Assembly: GCF_025195125.1 (NCBI RefSeq)
Contig: NZ_JAMGSL010000009.1
Location: 5,091-69,090, forward strand
Source: Streptomyces sp. Je 1-79
GTDB taxonomy: Bacteria > Actinomycetota > Actinomycetes > Streptomycetales > Streptomycetaceae
Direction of reading: 5' to 3'
DNA: 64,000 nt
How positions within the stretch are numbered: the stretch's first letter is position 1; the number at the start of each line of letters is the position of its first letter. Shown here piece by piece: positions 57,508-64,000 of this stretch. The notes under the pieces were generated by a model that was not told where the DNA came from, ran no database searches, and worked only from the letters and a program-made list of their open reading frames with translations. The position numbers and the translations under genes were made by a program.

Positions 57508-58995
57508 GTGAGTGACAGCCCATTCGGATTCGGCCTTCCGCCGGAGGAGCCGGAGAACGGCGACGAAGGCAAGAAGAAGGACCCCGCCGGAGGCGACCAG
57601 GGGTCCGGTGGTCAGGGCGGCGGCAACCCGTTCGGGGCCAATCCGTTCGGCTTCGGCGGCCTGCCGGGCATGGGCGGACCGGGCGGGGCGGACAATCCGT
57701 TCGCCGCGATGTTCGGCTCGCTGAACCCCAACGACCTGGGTGCCGCCTTCCAGCAGCTCGGCCAGATGCTCTCCTACGAGGGCGGTCCGGTGAACTGGGA
57801 CATGGCCAAGCAGATCGCGCGCCAGGTGGTGGCCCAGGGCACGTCCGACGGCACCAAGGACGCCAGCGTGGGTCCGGCCGAGAAGTCCGCGGTCGAGGAG
57901 GCCCTGCGCCTGGCCGACCTGTGGCTCGACGGCGTGACCTCGCTGCCCTCGGGTGCGAGCACGGCCGTGGCGTGGAGCCGCGCGGAGTGGGTCGAGGCGA
58001 CGCTGCCGGCGTGGCAGCAGCTGGTCGACCCGGTCGCCGAGCGGGTCGGCACGGCGATGGGCGATGTGCTGCCCGAGGAGATGCAGGCCATGGCGGGCCC
58101 GCTGATCGGCATGATGCGCTCCATGGGCGGCGCCATGTTCGGCCAGCAGATCGGACAGGCCGTCGGCGCGCTCGCGGGCGAGGTCGTCGGTTCGACGGAT
58201 GTCGGTCTGCCCCTGGGCCCGGCCGGCAAGGCGGCGCTGCTGCCGCTGAACATCGAGACGTTCGGCAGGGACCTGGGTGTCCCCAAGGACGAGGTGCGGC
58301 TCTATCTGGCGCTGCGCGAGGCGGCCCACCAGCGGCTCTTCGCCCATGTGCCGTGGCTGCGCTCGCATCTGTTCGGTGCGGTCGAGGGCTATGCCCGCGG
58401 GATCAAGGTCGACACCTCGAAGCTGGAGGAGGCGGTGGGTCAGCTCGACCCGACGCATCCCGAGCAGCTTCAGGAGGCCCTCCAGCAGGGCATGTTCCAG
58501 CCCGAGGACACGCCGGAGCAGAAGGCCGCGCTGGCCCGTCTGGAGACGGCGCTCGCGCTGGTCGAGGGCTGGGTGGACGCGGTGGTCCACGAGGCCGCGA
58601 AGTCCCGGCTGACCTCGGCGGACGCGCTGCGCGAGACGCTGCGCCGGCGCCGGGCGAGCGGCGGTCCCGCCGAGCAGACCTTCGCCACGCTGATCGGTCT
58701 CGAACTGCGTCCGCGCCGGCTGCGGGACGCCTCGCGGCTGTGGGCCTCCCTCACGGACGCGCGCGGTGTCGACGGCCGTGACGACCTGTGGGAGCACCCG
58801 GACATGCTGCCGACGGCGTCCGACCTGGACGACCCGGACGGCTTCGTCCACCGCGAGCACCTCGACTTCTCGGAGCTCGACAAGATGCTGGGCGAGGCGG
58901 CGCGCGGCGGCGACAAGGGCCCGGACGACGCCTCGGAGAAGGGCTCGGACGAGGGCAGGGGTACGGACGAGGGCAAGGACGACGGCGCCAAGTGA
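57508..58995 (+). CDS. Zinc-dependent metalloprotease-like hydrolase (TIGR03624 group)
   Basis: A 495-residue actinobacterial protein. Residues 1-70 are Gly/Pro/Phe-rich and disordered (GANPFGFGG repeats). The core has SMGGAMFGQQIGQAVGALAGEVVGSTDVGLPL and YLALREAAHQRLFAHVPWL, where E-x2-H gives the presumed metal site. The C-terminus is a charged Asp/Lys/Gly tail with repeated GSDEGRGTDEG. The TGA overlaps the GTG of the NUDIX gene (GTGA). The GTG at 57508 follows GAGG. Confidence 0.82.
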   Translation: MSDSPFGFGLPPEEPENGDEGKKKDPAGGDQGSGGQGGGNPFGANPFGFGGLPGMGGPGGADNPFAAMFGSLNPNDLGAAFQQLGQMLSYEGGPVNWDMAKQIARQVVAQGTSDGTKDASVGPAEKSAVEEALRLADLWLDGVTSLPSGASTAVAWSRAEWVEATLPAWQQLVDPVAERVGTAMGDVLPEEMQAMAGPLIGMMRSMGGAMFGQQIGQAVGALAGEVVGSTDVGLPLGPAGKAALLPLNIETFGRDLGVPKDEVRLYLALREAAHQRLFAHVPWLRSHLFGAVEGYARGIKVDTSKLEEAVGQLDPTHPEQLQEALQQGMFQPEDTPEQKAALARLETALALVEGWVDAVVHEAAKSRLTSADALRETLRRRRASGGPAEQTFATLIGLELRPRRLRDASRLWASLTDARGVDGRDDLWEHPDMLPTASDLDDPDGFVHREHLDFSELDKMLGEAARGGDKGPDDASEKGSDEGRGTDEGKDDGAK

Positions 58996-59522
58996 GCCTG
59001 CACGACGACGCCGTACTCGTACTGAAGTCGTACGGGTCGAACGGAGCGCAGGGTGAGCTGCGCCAGACGTATCTGGACCACCTCGCGGCGCACGAGGACG
59101 GGATGTGGAAGGCCTGCGAGGCCGGGCACCTGACGGCCAGTGCGCTGGTGGTGGACCCGGAGCGCGGGCGGGTTCTCCTGACGCTGCACAAGAAGCTCGG
59201 CATGTGGCTGCAGATGGGCGGCCACTGCGAGCCGGGGGACGCGACGCTGGCCGACGCAGCGCTCCGGGAGGCGACGGAGGAGTCCGGGATCCCGGGTCTG
59301 ACGCTGCTTCCGGGCGGGCCCGTGCGGCTCGACCGGCATCCGATCCCGGCACCGTGCCACTGGCATCTGGACGTGCAGTACGCGGCGCTGGCTCCGGCCG
59401 GTGCGGTGGAGGCGATCAGCGAGGAGTCGCTGGACCTGCGCTGGTACGCGTACGACGAGGTGGCGGCGGTGGCCGACACCTCGGTGGTGCGGCTGGTGGA
59501 AGGGGCGCGGGCCCGGCTGTAG
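58992..59522 (+). CDS. NUDIX hydrolase
   Basis: A 176-residue NUDIX enzyme. The box G-x5-E-x7-REx2EExGI is intact as GGHCEPGDATLADAALREAT then EESGI near residues 77-101, with Glu ligands for Mg. It hydrolyses a nucleoside diphosphate linked to another moiety; substrate unknown. It is coupled to the upstream metalloprotease-like gene through GTGA. Confidence 0.9.
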   Translation: MSLHDDAVLVLKSYGSNGAQGELRQTYLDHLAAHEDGMWKACEAGHLTASALVVDPERGRVLLTLHKKLGMWLQMGGHCEPGDATLADAALREATEESGIPGLTLLPGGPVRLDRHPIPAPCHWHLDVQYAALAPAGAVEAISEESLDLRWYAYDEVAAVADTSVVRLVEGARARL

Positions 59523-59533
59523 CCGCAAGACGT

Positions 59534-59575
59534 ACGCGTAAGGGGCGGCCTCCTGGGAGGCCGCCCCTTACGCGT
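59534..59575. terminator. Bidirectional terminator NUDIX / AIM24 operon
   Basis: A 20-bp perfect stem (ACGCGTAAGGGGCGGCCTCC and complement) with a two-base TG gap between convergent transcription units. Confidence 0.9.
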
Positions 59576-59602
59576 TGCAGTCGTCCGGTCGGTCCCGGTG
59601 CG

Positions 59603-60358
59603 TCAGTTCCAGGCGTTGTTCTGGTTCTGGGCGCGGGAGCCGTGCTGGCCGGCACCGAACTGGGCGGCGACACCCTGGCCGATGGCGGCGTGCTGCGGCG
59701 GCATGACCTCGCTGGGCTGGACGAGGGCGAAGCCCTGGCCCAGGAAGCTGAGCTCCCAGCCCTCGCCCGTGTCGCCACGGCGACGGCGGATGTTCGAGTT
59801 GTGCGTCTGCGCCTGCATCTGCACCCGCAGCCCGGTGGACCAGGCGACGATCGCGTCCGCGTCGACGTTGACGTACTTGTCCGGGGTGACGTGCATCATC
59901 AGCGGCTGGCCGGAGGTCATGAGGGCGACCTTGCCGCGGCCGGAGATGTTGAGCTGGTACTTCCCGGTGCCGGAGACGCCGTACTGGCTGTCCACGGCGA
60001 TGACCTCGGTGTGCAGCGTCGAGTCCAGCGCCAGGACGTAGGAGCTGTCGACGGTCATGCCCTCCTGCTCGACCTCCACCACGTGGATGTACTGGGCGAG
60101 GTTGGCGAAGTAGACCGTCCCCTGCCCGGAGCAGCGCATGAGGTCGAGGCCCTCACCGGTGCGGGCCTGGGCGCGACGCTGGCTGGAGGTCTGGTACTCG
60201 CCGTCGAAGTCGACGAGCCCCTGGTAGGCGACCATGGCGCCCTTGCGGGCGAGGATGTCGTCCGAGCCGGTCAGCGCCACCCGCAGCAGCTGCGGGTTCT
60301 GGATGACGTACCGTTCCTGGCTCTGCTGCTCGGCGTAGTTGAAAAGCGGGCTCTGCAT
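59603..60358 (-). CDS. AIM24-family protein, third in the series
   Basis: A 251-residue TRAP-like beta-prism protein of the AIM24 family. Diagnostic stretches: LARKGAMVAYQGLVDF, LMRCSGQGTVYFAN, VSGTGKYQLNISGRGKVAL and a DADAIVAWSTGLRVQ segment. The last 30 residues are Gln/Ala/Asn-rich. Function unknown. It starts 19 bases after its AIM24 neighbour with GGGGGAG before the ATG. Confidence 0.88.
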   Translation of the reverse strand: MQSPLFNYAEQQSQERYVIQNPQLLRVALTGSDDILARKGAMVAYQGLVDFDGEYQTSSQRRAQARTGEGLDLMRCSGQGTVYFANLAQYIHVVEVEQEGMTVDSSYVLALDSTLHTEVIAVDSQYGVSGTGKYQLNISGRGKVALMTSGQPLMMHVTPDKYVNVDADAIVAWSTGLRVQMQAQTHNSNIRRRRGDTGEGWELSFLGQGFALVQPSEVMPPQHAAIGQGVAAQFGAGQHGSRAQNQNNAWN

Positions 60359-60377
60359 GGTGTGTTCTCGCTCCCCC

Positions 60378-61058
60378 TCAGCCCCGGATCCGCAGGCGGT
60401 CGGTGCTGTCCTCGCTCGGCTGTACGACGACGATGCCCTGGCCGGAGAAGGCCATCTGGTACGCCTCGCCGCTGCCCCGCCCGATCAGGGAGGAGGCCTT
60501 GAAGCTGCGCTTGCCCTTGACCTTGAGCGCCGGCGACCAGGCGACGAGCGCGTCCGGGTCGACGTACGTCTCGTCCTCGCCGCGGCCGCAGTCGACGACG
60601 ATCGGCGTGCCGCGCGAGGTGAGGGCGACCCAGCCGGTGCCCGCGATCTCGACGTTGAACAGGCCCTGGCCGGCGAACTTGGCGAGGCCCTTGACCTTCT
60701 CGACGCCCCACTGGAGGTGGGCGTCGAAGGCCAGCAGGTTGGTGCCGTTGACGGACAGCGAGTCGTTGTTGAGGTTGATCACGACGACGTCCGCGCCGTA
60801 GTCGGCGAGGTAGAGAAGGCCGTCACCGGAGCACTTCATGATGGGCGCGCCCTCGCCGGTGACCCACTGCTGGGCGACCTGGCGGGCGGCGGGCGGGTTG
60901 GGCTCGTAGGTGACGAAGCCCTCGTAGGCGACCATCGAGCCGGTGCGCGCGTACAGGTCGTGGCCGGAGGCCATGGCGACCTTGAGCATCGCGCGGCCGT
61001 GGTTCTCCATCCGGGCCGCCATCGGGGTCGGGGCGAAGCCCGCGAGTTGCTGGTTCAT
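60378..61058 (-). CDS. AIM24-family protein, second in the series
   Basis: A 226-residue AIM24 protein, the shortest and closest to the plain family: LYARTGSMVAYEGFVTY, IMKCSGDGLLYLADYGAD, KFAGQGLFNVEIAGTGWVAL and DPDALVAWSPALKVK. Related to the proteins on both sides, so the three are tandem paralogues. It begins 13 bases after the TerD-AIM24 gene. Confidence 0.9.
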   Translation of the reverse strand: MNQQLAGFAPTPMAARMENHGRAMLKVAMASGHDLYARTGSMVAYEGFVTYEPNPPAARQVAQQWVTGEGAPIMKCSGDGLLYLADYGADVVVINLNNDSLSVNGTNLLAFDAHLQWGVEKVKGLAKFAGQGLFNVEIAGTGWVALTSRGTPIVVDCGRGEDETYVDPDALVAWSPALKVKGKRSFKASSLIGRGSGEAYQMAFSGQGIVVVQPSEDSTDRLRIRG

Positions 61059-61071
61059 TCTTCGGGCTCCC

Positions 61072-62691
61072 TCAGACCTCGTACGGCTGGACGACGATGA
61101 AGTTGCCGGGGGCGCCCCGGAACTGGAGGTTGACGGTCTCGCCGCTGTGCCCGGGGTACGCGTTGCGGCGCAGCCGGACCTGGCTGGAGAGGATCACCTG
61201 GGACGCGGACGACCAGGCGACGACCGCGTTGCAGTCGGCGAAGGTGGTCGGCGTGACGGGCAGGACGACCGGGACGCCGAGCGTCTTGACGACGACGGTG
61301 CCGGTGCCCTGGAACTGCATGGTGAACAGGGCGCCGCCGGGGATGCCGTGGCCCTCGATCCTCCGTACCTCGTACTGGAGGGACTCGTCGAAGGCGAGCA
61401 CGTTCTCGGCGGAGACGCAGATGCCGTCGCCCTGGAGCTCGATCGGGTGCAGGTGTGCGCCTTCCTCGGCGAGGAAGACCTGGCCGCGGCCCGTACAGCG
61501 CATCAGCTGCATCTCCTGGCCGGTGGCGTTGCCGACGATCCGGCCGGTGAAGCCGGCGCCCTTGTGGCTGAAGTCCACCTTGCCCTGGTACATCACCATG
61601 CTGCCCTGACGGGCGAGGACGGGGACGCCGCCCATCTGCAGGTCGACCCGCATGAGCTGCTGGTTCTGCGGTGCCCAGCGGGCGCCGGTCGCGGTCTCCT
61701 TGAACGGCTGGAGCGCGGCGGCGAGTCCGGCGCCGGCGGCGGGCGCGCCCTGGGGCACTCCCTGCGGCATGCCGGGCGGCATCCCCTGGGGCATTCCGCC
61801 CATCTGACCGGGGACCTGGCCGAACTGGGGCTGCTGCGGCTGTCCGTACGGAGGCTGTCCGGGGACCTGACCGCCCGGGACCTGGCCGAACTGCGGGGCC
61901 TGCGGAGGCTGTGGGGCCTGCGGGGGCTGGCCGTACGGCGAGGGGGCGGGCGGGGCCATCGGGGCGCCCATGGTGGGGGCCGCGTGCACCGGCTGGACGG
62001 GGGCCTGCGGGGCGGGCGCGGGAGCGACCGGCGGGGCGCCGAACTGCGGGGCGGGCTGGGGCACCTGGGGCGGCGCGGGCGCACCGAACGCGGGCGGCGC
62101 GGAAGCCTGCTGCGGCGCACCGAAGCCCGGAGCCGCCTGCGGGGGCTGGGCGGCGGGCTGCTCCTCGGCGACCTCGCCGCCGAAGTTCTTCAGCAGCGCG
62201 TCGAGACCGCCGTCGAAGCCCTGACCGATGGCGGCGAACCGCCAGACGTCCTTGAGGTAGAAGTCGCCCAGCATGACGGCGCGCTCGGTGGAGAACTCCG
62301 AGCCCGTGAACGGGTACCGGACGACCTCTTCGCCGCCGGCCACGATCCGGATGTAACCGGGGCCGACCTGCGACATCTGGCCGGCACCGTCGATGGTCGC
62401 GGTGAACGACAGCTTGTGGATGTTCGCCGGGATCCGGTCCAGCGTGACCCGGAAGGACTCGGTGTCGCCCGACTGCGCGCCGAGCAGCTGGATGGACTCC
62501 TCGGGCGACTTCGGCTGGTTGAAGAAGATGAAGTACCGGTCGTCCGAGAGCTGCTCGTTGGCGTCGAGGCCGAAGCAGCTGATGTCGAAGGTCAGTCCGG
62601 GCGCCGCGATCTGCACACCCACGTACAGATCGGTTCCCGGTGTGAGATCACTGATCTTGGCCTTGTGGCCGCGTTGGAATTCCCTGGCCAT
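61072..62691 (-). CDS. TerD-AIM24 fusion protein
   Basis: A 539-residue two-domain protein. Residues 1-180 are a TerD domain (DLTPGTDLYVGVQI, DISCFGLDANEQLSDDRYFIFFNQ), a calcium-binding fold tied to tellurite and stress responses. Residues 185-330 are a Pro/Gln/Gly-rich linker with PQFGQVPG-type repeats. Residues 335-539 are an AIM24 domain (VLARQGSMVMYQGKVDF, LMRCTGRGQVFLAEEG, VVAWSSASQVIL). The ATG at 62691 (MAREFQRGHKAKI) is the TerD start. First gene of the three-gene operon. Confidence 0.92.
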   Translation of the reverse strand: MAREFQRGHKAKISDLTPGTDLYVGVQIAAPGLTFDISCFGLDANEQLSDDRYFIFFNQPKSPEESIQLLGAQSGDTESFRVTLDRIPANIHKLSFTATIDGAGQMSQVGPGYIRIVAGGEEVVRYPFTGSEFSTERAVMLGDFYLKDVWRFAAIGQGFDGGLDALLKNFGGEVAEEQPAAQPPQAAPGFGAPQQASAPPAFGAPAPPQVPQPAPQFGAPPVAPAPAPQAPVQPVHAAPTMGAPMAPPAPSPYGQPPQAPQPPQAPQFGQVPGGQVPGQPPYGQPQQPQFGQVPGQMGGMPQGMPPGMPQGVPQGAPAAGAGLAAALQPFKETATGARWAPQNQQLMRVDLQMGGVPVLARQGSMVMYQGKVDFSHKGAGFTGRIVGNATGQEMQLMRCTGRGQVFLAEEGAHLHPIELQGDGICVSAENVLAFDESLQYEVRRIEGHGIPGGALFTMQFQGTGTVVVKTLGVPVVLPVTPTTFADCNAVVAWSSASQVILSSQVRLRRNAYPGHSGETVNLQFRGAPGNFIVVQPYEV

Positions 62692-62805
62692 GCGTAACGA
62701 CCGTCCCCCATCCCGAAATGTGAATGCCTCGCGACAGGCTAACGGCTGCGTGCGACATTGAGCCAAGCTGGTACGTATTCGGTACAGGACTGACGCGGTT
62801 CGCGA

Positions 62806-63381
62806 CTACTCCCCGGGTGCCGTCGGCAGGTGGGGCAGACGGTCCGCGGCGACGACTCCTTCGAGGTATCCGCGAGCACGCTCGGTGCGCGGGTACGCCT
62901 CCAGGAGGCGCCAGAACCGGGGGCCGTGGCCCGGCACCAGAAGGTGTGCCAGCTCGTGGACGAGGACGTAGTCGACGACGTACTCGGGCATGCCCTGGAG
63001 CCGGTGCGAGAGGCGGATGCTGCCCTCCGACGGAGTGCACGAGCCCCAGCGGGTGTTCTGGTTGGTCACCCAGCGTACGGACGTGGGCCGTGCCCGGCCG
63101 CCGAAGTACTGGTCCGACAAACGCCCCGCGCGCTCGGTGAGTTCGGCGTCGCCGAGGACGCTCCTGCTCTCCTGTGCGGCGAGTTTGTCCAGCATGACCG
63201 TCACCCAGCGTTGCTCCTCCGCCTCGGACATCCGGGCCGGGATGAGCACGATGGTCCGGTCGCCCTCGCGGTAGGCGGAGACGGTTCTGCTCCGCCGGGA
63301 GCTTCTGCGGACCTCGACCGCACTCGTCCCCGGACCGCGGGGCGGCTTGTTGGTCACGCTGCGCTGAGGGTCGGCGGGCAC
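62806..63381 (-). CDS. YgjP/M48-type metal-dependent hydrolase
   Basis: A 191-residue protein of the YgjP-like metallopeptidase group. NTRWGSCTPSEGSIRLSHRLQG in two halves and VLVHELAHLLVPGHGPRFW (HELAH plus downstream His) give the zinc site. A basic stretch AVEVRRSSRRSRTVSAYREGD comes first. No signal peptide. I use the GTG at 63381 (VPADPQRS); a GTG at 63453 would add 24 residues and neither has a clear ribosome site. AT-rich DNA just upstream (63460-63480) looks like its promoter. Confidence 0.85.
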   Translation of the reverse strand: MPADPQRSVTNKPPRGPGTSAVEVRRSSRRSRTVSAYREGDRTIVLIPARMSEAEEQRWVTVMLDKLAAQESRSVLGDAELTERAGRLSDQYFGGRARPTSVRWVTNQNTRWGSCTPSEGSIRLSHRLQGMPEYVVDYVLVHELAHLLVPGHGPRFWRLLEAYPRTERARGYLEGVVAADRLPHLPTAPGE

Positions 63382-63575
63382 GGGCCCGACGTTACCCGCT
63401 GTCAGCGGGGGAAGTCCTGCCTCCGGGCGCGGTTTCGGCGGCGATCCGGTCACACCGGCACCATTTGAATGATTAATACCCCGCCCCTGTGGACAACTTT
63501 CCGTGTCCCCTTCGACTGCCGGGCAATCTGACGACGGAGCGAAGAAGACGACCGATCAAGATCACGGGGGCGGAA

Positions 63576-64000
63576 ATGCATCCGATGCTGAAACCCGCGC
63601 TGCGACGGGCATGGCGCGATCTGCGGAGCGTGCAGTTCGGGGCCACGTCGGCGCACGCGGTGGTGGTGGGTCCGCTCGACACGGCCACCGGCAGTCTGCT
63701 CGGACTGCTCGACGGCACGCGAGGCATCGCGCTCCTGCGGACCGAGGCCCGGGCCCTGGGACTGCCGGACGGGTGGCTGGAGGAGCTGCTCGGCCGGCTC
63801 GCGAAGGCGGGGCTGATCGCGGACGCCTCGGCCGGCCGGCCCGGAAGGACGGCCGGCGCCGGACCGCCGGACGGCGCCCTCGATCCACTCCGCGCCGATC
63901 TGGCCTCACTCTCCGTGTTCCACCCGGAGCCGGACGGGGCGTTACGGCGCGTGGCCGCCCGGCGGGCGGCGCGCGTCCAGGTCCGGGGCGCAGGGCGGGT
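63576..64000 (+). CDS. ThiF-family adenylyltransferase-like protein, 5' part (runs off the window)
   Basis: An open frame from the ATG at 63576 to the window end, at least 141 codons with no stop. It reads MHPMLKPALRRAWRDLRSVQFGAT, then GPLDTATGSLLGLLDGTRGIALL, and ends at RRAARVQVRGAGR, just before the expected nucleotide-binding loop. This matches, from memory, the N-terminus of Streptomyces ThiF/MoeB-like proteins next to the YgjP gene. A TTA leucine codon lies at 63942-63944, suggesting bldA-dependent expression. Function beyond the family cannot be judged from this piece. Confidence 0.75.
   Translation, partial: MHPMLKPALRRAWRDLRSVQFGATSAHAVVVGPLDTATGSLLGLLDGTRGIALLRTEARALGLPDGWLEELLGRLAKAGLIADASAGRPGRTAGAGPPDGALDPLRADLASLSVFHPEPDGALRRVAARRAARVQVRGAGR

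Overview
The window is chromosomal DNA of a high-GC actinomycete, almost certainly a Streptomyces. Codon third positions are nearly all G or C, GTG starts and GTGA/ATGA gene overlaps are common, and the gene set is a Streptomyces signature: snapalysin, WblE, UshX/SigH, DasR-DasABC, SigR/RsrA, EshA and tetR/SDR pairs. From memory, the order from eshA through sigH, wblE, das, nrdAB, sigR, aroA and hisN runs like the S. coelicolor SCO525x to SCO520x interval, so this is mostly conserved core chromosome. I see no insertion sequence, prophage, CRISPR array or replication origin.

Layout. 1-5.7 kb: small accessory genes (a frameshifted hypothetical, GNAT, a LysR/snapalysin divergent pair, a truncated haemoglobin, two small hypotheticals, and a DHFR-like reductase divergent from a TetR). 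5.7-8.3 kb: a polyprenyl diphosphate synthase next to EshA, a family 2B encapsulin shell protein with a cyclic-nucleotide-binding insert. 8.6-12.3 kb: amidase, ACC deaminase/D-cysteine desulfhydrase-like enzyme, CPA1 antiporter, UBP zinc finger. 12.5-17.9 kb: ushX-sigH stress sigma module, a lipid kinase-like protein, wblE and a PdtaS-like sensor kinase. 18.3-19.7 kb: TetR and SDR with paired operators.

19.8-26.7 kb: the amino-sugar control centre. nagB and the dasA-dasB-dasC-dasD operon (chitooligosaccharide uptake and hydrolysis) face the GntR regulator dasR. I find DasR-type boxes before nagB and dasA, and another in the leader region near the sensor kinase. 27-30 kb: MctP monocarboxylate permease with its DUF3311 partner, a lipoprotein and a GNAT. 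30.1-33.8 kb: class Ia ribonucleotide reductase nrdAB behind a cobalamin riboswitch. 33.9-38.7 kb: peptide deformylase, a TPR protein and two coupled membrane HD-domain proteins. 38.7-40.6 kb: sigR-rsrA thiol-stress pair with a recognisable SigR-dependent promoter.

40.6-47.7 kb: housekeeping genes (SRAP peptidase, M50 protease, aroA, rsgA, an SMR transporter, TetR, hisN, a CBS protein and a Fur-family regulator). 47.8-50.2 kb: two identical initiator tRNA genes flank a large Sel1-repeat gene. 50.3-59.5 kb: UPF0182 membrane protein, PPA1309 protein, PDZ/Lon-like protease, MoaE, SDR, zinc-metalloprotease-like protein and a NUDIX hydrolase. 59.6-64 kb: three AIM24-family genes in a row (the first fused to TerD), a YgjP/M48-type metallopeptidase, and the 5' part of a ThiF-family gene that carries a TTA codon.

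The best leads are the encapsulin/prenyl-synthase pair, a DasR-like box with a Shine-Dalgarno hairpin and mini-ORF at 18.0-18.2 kb, the folded spacer between dasA and dasB, the TerD-AIM24/AIM24/AIM24 operon, and the duplicated initiator tRNA genes.
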